From: Branchiostoma floridae
Taxonomy: Eukaryota; Chordata; Leptocardii; Amphioxiformes; Branchiostomatidae
DNA: 64,000 bases
NCBI RefSeq assembly: GCF_000003815.2
Contig: NC_049997.1
Span: forward strand, 352,214 to 416,213
Reading direction: 5' to 3'
The position numbers and the translations under genes were made by a program. This document shows positions 47,473 to 59,800 of this stretch, in pieces; the stretch's first letter is position 1; every line of letters starts with the position of its first letter. Below the pieces are notes generated by a model. That model was not told where the DNA came from. It did not search any database and saw nothing but the letters and a program-made list of their open reading frames with translations.

Positions 47473-49092
47473 GAACGACATGTTAAAATCTATTCACGAA
47501 AAGTAGGGGGAAAATGACTTACAGTTCCTTGAGTTGTCGGCGGGGTTAGCTGAACTGACCGGCAGGGGCTGGGCGGTGTCGGGGACTGGAGCGCCAGCCG
47601 ACCCTGATCCTTTGACCGCTGTCCCTTGTAGCACTATGTTCGGCACAAAGAACATGGTTCACAACATAAAACATCACAGCCTAACTGTTCGGCTAACAGG
47701 TTCCCGGCGCGTCTTGAGCCCTCTCTGCTGCTAAGGCTTGTGCAGGCCACCAACGGGTCCTATCAGGCCGCACATCTGGCGAGGTTGAGGGTGGCTTATG
47801 CCGGCTCTGGGTGGTGGTGTGTCCCGCGCATCCCTGTTGTTGGAGGGGGAGAGCGTCGGACCTGTATAAACAACACGTGAACCATGAGACAGTGGGAAGG
47901 GACGGGCGCCCGGCAACAGGTCCGGTCCCAGACAGACAAGTCTAAAACATACGCATCTTCCACACCGCCCAGCCCCCCCCACATGCGAGCGAGCCGCGTT
48001 ACGTGGCGTAAGGCTGGGCCACGCGCATTCACACATCCATGCGCCTTACAGGTACGCACTCATACACATGTAAACTAAAACAAATGGTAGCAGAAAACCC
48101 CATACACAGCCTCGACGTTCAATCTAGGAAGCAAAAGAAAAATTCAACCTGGCCGAAAAAACGGGAAAAAGACACCCAAATCGAACCAGCTGCAGCCTTC
48201 CAAGCTCAGGTGGGTTGGCTGAACGCTACGCCAGGCTCTCCCAGAGGGATGACCCGTAATCCTGAAAACAAAGAAACCAAGGGGGGTCGCCATCTTGCCT
48301 CATGGATCATGCCATCGTCGTCCTCTGTCCCTGCCTGAAATATTCACGAAAATCAAAGAATGGCATAAAAATCTGGAAACTCTCGTTCTGCTCCACGCCT
48401 TAGCAATGAAAGCAAACACCCACAGCTTTCCTTCGCAGAGGATAGAAAGGATACAAGAACATGGCGAAGACAAAGGAATTCCGGAGACTACCATCTGCCA
48501 TGTGGGCACCAACTATCTGCTTGGAGTAGCTGTCGGATCCTGCTAAAAAAACGTACACAAAATCAGGAAATCGCACAAAAATCACTCAGCTCCAAGCGGA
48601 GCAAAACGCCAACGTGAACTAGAAAACGTCCTAAACTCGACCCGGCCTAGGATAAAAGGAAAGAAACTTTAAAACGAGCAAAAAGTGTAAGGCAGCCATC
48701 CTCTGCACTAGGGTCTTTCCTCCCCCGCCGCTCTGAAGCTCATACATACGAATAAGCGACAGGAATGCAAATTAGAACGATACAGCCGGCTCAGAATTCC
48801 AAGCGTGCTAGAAGAAAATCACAACCGGCGAAAGAAATATCAAGACGCAACATTACACGAAAAAGAAAATTTTAAAATACGGGAGAAGCGCAGAAAATGT
48901 ACCGACCGACCACTGGAAACCGACACCAAACCTTCCGTGGAAAGAACAAACGTCGACCTGATGGTAACCACGCCGTGGCCGCATGAGTCCTCGGATTGCC
49001 TCGTGTCACCCTGCGGCGTCCAGACCTACTCTTGCCGCCGCGGGAAGTTTTGTCTGCTTGCGGAGGAGCCGTCGCTTCAGCTCCAGCCGTTG
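47473..49092. other. GC-rich sequence of unknown nature
   Basis: Higher GC than its surroundings, with no recognisable conserved protein or RNA gene. It may be the interior of an element whose last ~100 bp (49093-49195) also occur at 46258-46357. Confidence 0.4.
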
Positions 49093-49195
49093 TTGGAGGC
49101 GGCCTAACGAGTGACGAGATGCCCCTAATCTGCATATTTATACAATGGATGGATCACGTGTCTAACATCCGGGCGAATAGGCGACCAGAATAAAT
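49093..49195. repeat. second copy of the ~100-bp element tail
   Basis: Shares ggcggcctaacgagtgacga through cgaccagaataaata with 46258-46357 at near identity, then diverges, as expected of a common 3' end. Confidence 0.85.
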
Positions 49196-49352
49196 ATTTC
49201 ATATTTTCGCTCGCATCAGTTTTAGGGTCGTCTAGCGTTTCCTTTTGAAGAAGGCAGTCTTCACAGCTTTTGCAAAGAGCCGCCATAATTTCTGAGTTTT
49301 TCACAAATTTGCATGGGCTTTGCAACCGATCGACGTGTTAGTCGTTCTACTT

Positions 49353-49709
49353 TCAATCGATCGTGGTGATTGTTCGTGTACGAGTGATTTCTGCTTCACA
49401 ATTGTAGACATGCTTCCAACGTACCTCTTTACATTCACCGACAAAATTACATCTTTGCCCATTTCCTCGTGGCCAAATTAGGTGCTTACAGTACACAATA
49501 CACAAATGGTCACAGACGTCCGATTCCCAATTGTGTAATACTATGCTTAACTCTTGACATTCAATGAGAAAATGACATCTCGGCAAGTCGCCCGTGGTCA
49601 AATTAGCACACAATGCCCCAGGGACCACAGTGTCTACTTTGGGATAAAATTGGAGTATGGAGACCGCGTGCTTGTCATAATTTGTATGGTAGTCCATTGC
49701 CACGGACAT
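49353..49709 (-). other. unassigned 118-codon Cys/His-rich frame with internal repeat
   Basis: This minus-strand frame has two similar ~42-residue halves containing RCHFLIECQEL and RCNFVGECKEV. At DNA level the repeat is visible near 49436-49483 and 49562-49609. The paired Cys spacing is suggestive, but there is no splice context or start support and no family I recognise. It may be part of a repeat element. Confidence 0.25.
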
Positions 49710-50589
49710 TTTCTAATTTCCAACCGCACTCACGACAATCCCTGTAAGTTGTGGCGGCTTCCGAACAACAAGCGTATTTCTCACGCCTTTGAATCAGGGT
49801 ATTACAAAAGATCTACTTATAACGTCCTAGGTACAGTAGGATCCTGTCTATTGTGTGGCGTATTGTTCAGTCACTTCAGGGGATTCTATGGAGTTATCAG
49901 GTTTAGTCCACTAAGCCTAGGCCACAAAAAGACAGCTTTGTTAACTTTGACAGTTTTGAGTCCATGCCATTTTTTTTTTGGTGCCAATGTTGGACGGAAC
50001 TGCCTGTTTATTGTCCCTCAACGGGATTTGTAACAGAAACCAAGTTTTCCCATAACCATTCGAATTCAGAAAATAATTTCAACAATTTGGGCTATTTAAG
50101 AGCAAATGTCTGTAAGGATCAAACAATGGTGGCAAAGGTCAAAAAATAGCTTTGGCTCATATTTTGCACAGTGATAGTACTTGGTCCACAACCCCTCAAA
50201 ATAGCTTTCTTTTAGATCAAAACTCCTTGTTGCCATGGTAACGGGCAAACAAAGTTTTCTGGCCATTTTCCCCAATTTTCGCATCTCAAAAACACAGAAA
50301 TCAGTATATTTTACGGCACTGTCTCGGCAACACCTTTAAATCTATCATCAAAACAAAACAAGATTTGAATAGACCAACATTTTGGCTTTTTAAAAATTGT
50401 TGTGAAATTTCCAAAGTCGTACATTTTAGTTCTTGGGCAGCGTGAAAACAGTGCAATGTTTCAAGCTTCAAAAAAATGTGATTTTTGGCCCAACTTTGTA
50501 ACGCTATAAGTGCCGCTCTGGTACTTTTTTTGGCTTGAAATTTGTACCATATATAGATCATTAGAATATCTATCAAATGCATTGTTGCA

Positions 50590-51185
50590 AAGTTTGGGGT
50601 CTTGTTTGGTTGTCACGTGACGGTCCCTAAAAGTAGGCCACTTTTTGTGTTTGGCGAAAATTGTGAACTTTAGCCATGTTCAAAGTACGCTACATGACGA
50701 AGTAAAATATATTTCTAAATCAACTTCTTATCAAATGTGGATCTATGTATTGCCTATCAAATAAATGCTTGTAGAGTTTCGGGTCATGATGTTTAGTCAC
50801 GTTGTTGTCTTTTTTGCCATTTTTTGCATTTGACGAAAATTGTGAATTTTAGCCATGTTCAACGTACACTACGTGACGAAGTAAACAAAGATTCTTATTT
50901 AACTTCTAGTCAAATGTACATCTATGTATTGTCTAGCAAATGAATGCTTACAAAGTTTCGGATCATGACGTTCAGTCACGTGGTTGTCCCTGAAAGTAGG
51001 CCATTTTTTGCATTTGACGAAAATTGTGAATTTTAGCCATGTTCAACGTACGCTACGTGACGAAGTAAACAAGGATTCTTATTCAACTTCAAGTCAAATG
51101 TACATCTAGGTATCAGATGAATGCTTGTAGAGTTTCAGATCATGACTTTTAGTCACGTGTTGGCCCAGAAATTAGGTCAAATTTT
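50590..51185. repeat. ~180-bp satellite-like tandem array
   Basis: At least three units, recognised by gcgaaaattgtgaa, agccatgttcaa and cgtgacgaagtaaa, spaced 180-184 bp apart (near 50672, 50851 and 51035). Units diverge by about 10-20% by eye. Confidence 0.85.
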
Positions 51186-51589
51186 GCCTTTGGCCAGAAA
51201 TCGCCATTTAGGGCTGTAGTTAAATCTGTCGAATTGGGGAACTGAAATACTTTACTGGCACTGACTCTGATTATGTGTAGCCCTTAACATTGTCTGTTGA
51301 ATGAGTGTTAGTAAGGCTTGGGGTCGTCTTTCTTTGCTCCCTAAAGTAGGGCAAATAGTTAGCTAAATGCTGTTCGGAGGTTCTGTTACTTTGGAGAAGA
51401 TGTCTCTTGAACAGTTTCTTTCTTTTAACATTGTTAATGTCCAATGCATATCATATTGGTACTACAATGACTGATAATGTGCTTACAGTGTTGAATTAAA
51501 GCTGACTTAAGCGATGACTCTGTTATAATTGTAAATATCAATTTTTGATAATGTAACTAAGATGTCGTTTTAAATTCAGCTATGTTCTA

Positions 51590-51782
51590 TAATGCGCTAA
51601 AATTCACAATTTTTGTCGAGCACATAAAGTGACCTGGCTTCAGGGACAACCATGTGACTAAATGTCATGACCCGAAACTCGACAAGCATTTGATCGAAGA
51701 AAGAAAATTAAGAATACAAAGATGTACATTTGACCAGAAGTTTAATCAGAATTCTTCTTAATTTCGTCACGTAGTGTAGCCT
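51590..51782. repeat. inverted unit of the ~180-bp satellite
   Basis: Carries the complements of the array words (ttcacaatttttgtcgagca, atgacccgaaactcgacaag, atttcgtcacgtagtgta). Together with 50590-51185 it makes a large foldback arrangement with a ~400-bp unrelated spacer. Confidence 0.8.
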
Positions 51783-51835
51783 GGTATCCAGCTATATTAT
51801 AGCTCCCGAGTCTCCTCTGTCCTCTTCGCAAATGG

Positions 51836-52215
51836 CTCGTTCTCATTTAAATGTAAAAATGCTGTCGCCTGCTTTTGCGACTTGATTTGCAGCAAATTTT
51901 AGACAAAATCACAGGTTCCTTCATTTTTCCACAATCCCTGGAATGTTTTCCAAAAGATTCATTTTGGTTGATGGCTTGGAATATTATCTTAGCCACGGGT
52001 GGAATTTCACCCCCGTAAAAAATGGTTGTTGCCTGAGAACAAACGAAGAATTCAAATAGTAGCCAAAAATGCAACAATTCAGTTCCCAGAATGATTGTTC
52101 GGTAGATGAAACCAGCTGAGCAGGCCCTTTGCCCGATAACGCCAGATCGGTACTGCCACTGATCTTGGAGGCTGTGTGAGGTGGGTTGCCAAATTCGGTA
52201 ACAAACATTACCACC
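51836..52215. mobile_element. partial copy of the 20568-21494 TIR element
   Basis: Shares the left end ctcgttctcatttaaatgt and about 380 bp of interior with 20568-21494. The right end is not found. Confidence 0.85.
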
Positions 52216-52225
52216 ACCAGCAGCT

Positions 52226-52542
52226 ATGGACACGGTACTGCCGGCACTCTGTCTGTCGATCTTTTTTCTGGTTGTATCGTCCACTAGAAGTGATGAGGAG
52301 ACCTTATCAAGTAAGTAACACGTATGTAATGTACCCGTTAAAGGTGAGTCTCTGGTTCTCCCGTCGCTAAGACAGATGAGCGCCCCCCCCCCCCCATGTG
52401 TGTATGAAGTCAAGCTGGTTGCGTGTTTGTTACAGCTTGTTTGGCTTTCCTGGGCGCTCTTTTCTCCTTCATGTTGATAATGCGGCTGGTTTCGAAGGCT
52501 CTGACTGCCACGGGGCACTGGTGCCTCCATAAATTTCTTTAA
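52226..52542 (+). CDS. candidate two-exon 63-residue membrane microprotein
   Basis: Exon 52226-52310 begins ATG, encodes a signal-like stretch (PALCLSIFFLVVS) and ends in phase 1 before GTAAGT. Exon 52436-52542 follows an acceptor tttgttacag and restores the frame, adding a second hydrophobic stretch (CLAFLGALFSFMLIM) and a stop. The splice sites are good and the phases agree, but there is no homology support, and the first exon lies at the edge of a transposon copy with weak continuing similarity to it. Most likely chance or transposon-encoded. Confidence 0.2.
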
Positions 52543-52944
52543 AAAACATTCAAACCCTTTCGTTTACCTCAATCGCATTCTATTAGGGGGGGGGGGCATT
52601 AGTACAAACTTGTTGAGATACACATCCTAGAATATGGAGATGATCTATCTAAACACAGAAATCACAAAAAGTAGGCAATTGTAAAACTCTAACCCCCCTG
52701 TACATACCCCCTGAAGTTTGGATACCCCTTTGCCATGTACTTGTGTGACGTTGCTAAGTTCTGCAAGCACTGACTGCATTACTTCAGTTCTTTTTGCACA
52801 TTTTGTGTAATTAAATGATACATTACACTCCAAGATACCTTTCTATCAGCTTTTGGCTTAATATTCTTGGTTGCGATGGCAACAGGGCAGCAAATATTGG
52901 GGCGAATTTCCATTATTTGGACAGGGAAGTCACGGTAGGGCAGT

Positions 52945-54278
52945 AAGGCCTACGTCACATTACATAGGGGGTCCGCGCGGTGTCTAACTGATGTAGGCCC
53001 CGGCCGGGCTCTGAAGCCGGGTAGACATCGGCTCACGTAGTCACAAATCATTTTTTCTTCACGCGTCCCGTCAGAGGTCCCGGGGGGCTCCGGTGGGCAT
53101 TCCGGCGGCTTTTGTGCAATAGTCGTATGCTTTAACCCTTTATTGCTCGATGTTCGCCAGGCAACCGTGAGCTGCCCTGTGGATGTCCACGGGTACCCCG
53201 TAGGGGTCTGGCAGTGGGTCGGCCGATTCATCCCTTGTAAATAACTGTATGGTCCCTGTCGTACGCCCCGCGAACCACGACCATCATGTGTTTTTTTTTG
53301 GGGGGGGGGGTGTATATAAGCGTTCGTTGGCTCGTCTTCGTTGACTTTTGCAACTGTGCTACGAGGTACTAACACTACTAGAAGCGGAAAATGCCACTGC
53401 ACTTCGACTGACAAGGTGAGCACATGCCGCTTGCTCAGCTCAGGCTGAGGGTGGCGACGGCTCGTCACCGTTTCCTTGTTCTTGCAATTGCTACATGGGT
53501 AGTGGAAGAGGAGAGACAAGCGGAACGGCAGTGCCAGAGAAGAATATGTTGGGTTAGGCTCCGAACCATGTTTTGGGGTCTACGATACGCTGATGAGCAA
53601 GCTATAAATGCGAGAACATTCTTGCGACTTTAAGTCCTTTATGCGCCTTATGCGTGTGGGAACTTCCATTGAGAAGATTAGAAAATGAATGTTTTACTGA
53701 TGATATTTCCTTAATAATTTCCCCGCCGGGACCCCGGTTCATTTTAAGTCCGATTTAAAACCAACCAGGGCCCCGCCCGAGACGAAAAATAACCCGGCAG
53801 CCGCTGGGAGACCAGCAGGACCCCGACCGGAAGAGCAAAAAAACAGCCCGTAAATTACCCGCCAGGGTCCCTATGTGGAAATGTGACCATGGCCCAGATA
53901 GTCCTGTTTGATGACCGAGGGACCCGTTAGCGGCCCTGGCGGTGTTCCGGGATGATACAACGGATGCAATAGTTTGTAATGCAAGAAGGTTGGGCCTGTA
54001 CCGTCGAGTACCGCCGGAGTACCGAGCGGGTACCGGGCAGGTACTGTGGGGGACCCTGCCGACGTGTTCACGGTTAGTTGACGGCTTTGATTCGGCGTAT
54101 TTTCCTGCCCGGGCCCCGATTGATTTTATGTCCGACTTAGAATCAACCGGGGCCCCGCCCGAGCCCCAAAATAGCCCGGCAGCCGCCGGGGGTCTCACGG
54201 GGACCCGCCCGAAAGTGCAACAATTCAGCCCCTAACCTACCCGGCCGGACCCCTTTGTGCAAATGTGACGTTAGCCTT
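52945..54278. mobile_element. 1.3-kb GC-rich TIR transposon
   Basis: The left end aaggcctacgtcacattaca and the right end (tgcaaatgtgacgttagcctt region) are imperfect inverted repeats of about 38 bp, continuing into gtccgcgcgg versus ccggccggac. A TA target is possible. The element contains a TATA-like tatataag near 53313 and a short frame at 53424-53633. Its right terminal ~180 bp is duplicated internally (53713-53900 versus 54099-54278, offset about 380 bp). Confidence 0.75.
53424..53633 (+). CDS. 69-residue frame inside the GC-rich transposon, possible PIF/Harbinger fragment
   Basis: An Arg-rich basic peptide with ERQCQRRICWVRLRT, vaguely like the N-terminal RRxWVR region of PIF/Harbinger transposases. 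It lacks the catalytic domain. The TATA-like box about 110 bases upstream and its position inside the TIR element favour a transposon remnant over a host gene. The family call is tentative. Confidence 0.3.
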   Translation: MPLAQLRLRVATARHRFLVLAIATWVVEEERQAERQCQRRICWVRLRTMFWGLRYADEQAINARTFLRL

Positions 54279-54732
54279 ATTCGGCAAGTGGTCAGAATAA
54301 TAAAGAGTACCCAAATCAACTACAGAGTGTCTTTAGCTTCACAAGAATAGTGGTAACATTTTAAGAAACTTGATGCCATTGATGGAATTGGGCAACTTCA
54401 AAAAGAAACATTGTTTCAAGGTTACAAAAACACAGTTTTTTTTTTTACCAAGCTTAAAACCAGTGTTTTTGTATATGTGTTGTCAAGTATGGACCAAAAA
54501 GCAACAGTTGACTGTTCTCTCTACTACTAGGCTCTCTTCTTCATGTACATACTATATCCAGGGCTCCAATTTATCCATCCGTCCATCCATCCATCCATCT
54601 GTCCATCCATCCATCCATCTTTCCAACTTTCCTCAGTCCACCCATGGTGTAAAAAATGGTACCTGACTTCGGTTGGTAAAGGGAGGTTTTCACAGTAACC
54701 CAACGTGTGAGGCCAAACAACACGGCCCACAG

Positions 54733-54948
54733 AGACAAATACACACTCACACACACACGCACACACACAGACACGTACACACATAAACACACAGACACAC
54801 ATAGACACACACACACAGACATACACTGACACACACAAGACACACATAAATAGACACACACATTCATACACACACATACACACAGACATACACACACAAA
54901 CACACACATCGAAATATAGACACACACGCACACACACACACATACAAA
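54733..54948. repeat. (CA)n microsatellite
   Basis: CA-rich tract with cacagacacaca variants, directly downstream of the last visible xylulokinase exon. A (catc)n tract lies at about 54573-54622. Confidence 0.97.
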
Positions 54949-54962
54949 TCACGTTCCCTTAC

Positions 54963-56081
<1,119 letters not shown>

Positions 56082-56202
56082 TCAGATTTCTGACGGAAGT
56101 AAAACCCAGACTATGGGTGGAAACTCCCGGACTGTTTAAAATTGACACTGCTCTATAGTTCGGCATCGGACATTTTGATTTCCACTGTCATAATAATGCA
56201 TG

Positions 56203-56302
56203 NNNNNNNNNNNNNNNNNNNNNNNNNNNNNNNNNNNNNNNNNNNNNNNNNNNNNNNNNNNNNNNNNNNNNNNNNNNNNNNNNNNNNNNNNNNNNNNNNN
56301 NN
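56203..56302. other. assembly gap (100 N)
   Basis: Exactly 100 N, directly abutting the start of the right P450 arm; probable scaffold join. Confidence 0.99.
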
Positions 56303-56700
56303 CACTACTTGTAAACCAATCAGCGTTTAGACACTCAGCTCAAATAAACCATAACTCTGTCACCAGGCAATGCATTTTTATTGCCACACTTTTTTACTGT
56401 TCGCTCTGGCCTGGTGGCTTCAGTCCAGAGACAGTGAATCGGAGCCGGGGTATGGAGAGCGCGGAGTCTGACATGTATGTGTCTGAATGTTTTATTCCCT
56501 CTTCTTGGCAAAATTAGGACACATCATGTGTTTCAGGGAAGGATCTAGGAAACAAAGTTGATTCTTGGGCCATAATACCCGGGCATGTTTTCATGATGAT
56601 GTCAGCATTTTTAAGCTGACTGTTTTTCTCACACAGAATGAGGTCATGTTACGTCATCAGTAAATGAAGGGTCAGCTTCCTGTTTACACAAGCCAACGTG

Positions 56701-56707
56701 TATATAA
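56701..56707 (+). promoter_or_regulatory. TATA box of the plus-strand P450
   Basis: TATATAA 137 bases upstream of the ATG at 56844. Upstream lie aggtcatgttacgtcatc and a gggtcag site, the same layout as in the other arm. Confidence 0.65.
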
Positions 56708-56843
56708 CGTGGTTGGGTCAGGCAGCATACAGTACCTTACGGACGTCTCGACAAGCCCTCAACATTCGAAGGCTCTACATCGTCCATATTTTCGACTCAA
56801 ACACAAGTTGTGAAGAAACCCGTATCACCGCTTGTCAATTGCC

Positions 56844-59800
56844 ATGGCCCTGGAGGTCCTCCCTATCCCACTGACATGGACACTTCTGCCGGTCCTGGCT
56901 GTTCTGTTCTACCTGTAAGTGTCTATGTTTGTATTTCTGACTTGTACGGTATAACTTTATTATGATGGACTTACTGTGTTTTTATTATTTTGTATATTTC
57001 AAAATCTATCAAATGGAGGCATTTAGGCTAAAACCAAACTGACGGTAGTGTTTGAAGGATATATAAAGAAGTGAGGGAGGAAAGGGGTAGTATGCAGAGC
57101 ACATGCCGCCGACCTTTCGCCATGTAAACGTATAGTTGGCTTTACTGCCTGGACTCCGTCTGACCCCGACTCGAGCTGACCCCATTAACCGTTATCGTGC
57201 CCTTGCCATGAACCCAACGCCGTGGTCTCGGACATGGCAACCCGAGATATAATAACATGTTTGACAACAGAGGTTAGTGCCACAAATTAGGCTCAGAGTA
57301 ACCCTATTCAGACTCTTTTTTATCTTCCATCCGTGTAGCTCACATGAACACACGTTTTTTACGACCGATGTTCAGGTAAATTTAATCCATGACATATTTG
57401 AAGTCCCTAATTATAACAATATTTTGAAGTCATTCACTTTCCTGGATTGTCCTACGTTTCCTGAATAGGACTCATGTAAAGATTAAATGTAATCAACAAA
57501 CCTTAAACAAACACAGTGTAAGGCATAAGGCCAGCGATTAAAGACTTCTGTTGTTAATGACAACAGTGAAAATTAGTTAGCAGCTGCGATCTGTTTAGTA
57601 AGGCATGTTACCAATAGACATTCGTCCAAGAAGTGATATATGTGCCAACACGTTCTATTAATTACCATTATGAAAATATATTTCAACGTTTGTTGATAGA
57701 GATTACGATTTCATGTGCAGGTATTACAATATAGTAGAAGCCGTTTAATTGCAAACCACATTTGCCAGCGTATTTCGTGCAATTTTCCGGGTGGTGCAAT
57801 AATGCGAAGTTATCCAGCTGGACCGCACCGTTTCGAGATTCGGGGATTCCATGCAATTAACAGAAGTGTGCGCTTATCCGTTGTGCAAGAAATTAGCTTC
57901 TGCTGTATAATTATTATAACACAGTGCCGTTTTATTACTGAGAAATGTCATTTATATATTTTAAAGTAACTTTCCCCATTAGGAAAGGGTAGCCTCTCCC
58001 AAGCTCGAGCCTGTATAAAGGAATTGACAAAAAAGAATTTGCGACAGAAGTCCTTTTTTTCCAAATTTTCCAGAATGTTACGACTTAGTCGTTAATATAA
58101 CTTCTTTTCGTGTAACTTTACATTTTAGTTTACAATCTTTCGCTGTTATGATAAAAACACAGCGCACATATTATAGAATTTAAAAAAAAAATTACTCTGA
58201 CTGCCGGCCAGACTGGACTGCTGTAAAACTATTGTTAGTTACTAATTACACATAAACAGATATGTACACATGAACAGATCTGTACACGTACACATGAATA
58301 GACCTTTTAAGATTAGCAAACAATTAGCAAGTTAATGCGAATTTCATCGGGCATTTGGGATCAAAGGTCGTTTTCATGTGTTGCTAGAGGCAGCCAACAC
58401 CCGATTTGCTGAGAGTCTAAAGATGAGGTATTAGTTTCATAGAGTTAGTAGATCGTCATGACAATCTATACATTCCTTTGTGAGTTATGATGTTTTAAAC
58501 TATTATATGCAACGAAACGCTAATGTTAAAAAGGCATAGCCTTTTATGACCATAGCATGTTATTCATACACACGAGAAATGGAAACCGTTCTGCTGCCCA
58601 TAAAAAGCCACTATTACATGATAAATCCATCCAAGTATATGAGGTAGCCGCGTACAATACTTTTATAACAATCATTTCATAGCTTCTGGAGTAATCTTGC
58701 TCAACCACAAACAGTTACATCGTTTCACATACTTTGTTCAAAGGCATATAAAGTTAATTTTTAGCAACATTGTAAAATGAACTTCAAAGAGGAACATTTT
58801 CGTGGATTGTTTTGACATGTATTTTCTTATCAGTCAAATGAAATTATTTGCTTATGAGACAATACAAATGCAATACGTCGCTTTCTAATCCACCTTTATT
58901 TTCCTTCCTCCATCAGGTATGCTGTTCGCCCGTTGTTTATCTTTAGGAAAATGGGAGTCCCAGGACCAACCCCTTTACCGGTTATTGGGACTACTTACTT
59001 GACTGCGTTTTGGGTGAGCTATCGAGCTATCCGTATAGAAATAATTGTAGCAATGTGTATGTCCTTTCGTGAGAGGTTGGGCACAGTATCCTGAGCGCAC
59101 CATTATCCACATAAAAGTTGGCTCTAAGAGCGTTTTCCGACATGGATAATTAGCTGCTCTCTCACACTATATGCCGGATTGAAAGAGACGGAGAAGGAGT
59201 GGGATTGGAGTTTTAATGCAAGGTATACTCAAACATTGGAAACCACGTGGAGGGAGGGTGGGTGGTTGAAACAGTGGAGCGAGTGAGACTTATTGTTGGT
59301 CGAAGAGGACAGCTTGAGAACACAACCTTGGTCGAGCGTGACTGACCTCGCAGTGGAAGCTCCTGGTCAATGTCACGTGAGGTCCAGGATTCCAGGCCGC
59401 TAATCATGTAATTTGCAATACGCTCAAATGTATCCATTTATTAATACTACTGCGTTTTTTTCTCTTGCTGTGCAGGGATTTTACAACAATAACATTTCTG
59501 TCTCAGATGTGGGACCAGTCAAGGGGTGAGTGAATATAAGTCAGGATCAATATACAAATACACAATAACTGAATTTGTTTTGCACTTCTCCAAATGAATG
59601 TCATTATTCAGAATTTTTGTTTCTTCAAGTTCCCCACAGTTTATTCTTATTGTATCATATTGTGTTAACTACAGGTTCTTCAATGGGATGACTCCAGCTC
59701 TTGTAATAAGTGATGCAGAGATGATGAAGGAGATTTTTGTGAAACAGTTTCACAAATTCACCAACCGCCAGGTGGGTAACGTATTCATCATGCAATGATC

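Noticed and set aside
52950-53519. 189-codon minus-strand frame
   Set aside because: Lies inside a GC-rich transposon, is Pro/Arg-rich without domain signatures, and overlaps the TATA-like region; high GC explains the lack of stops.
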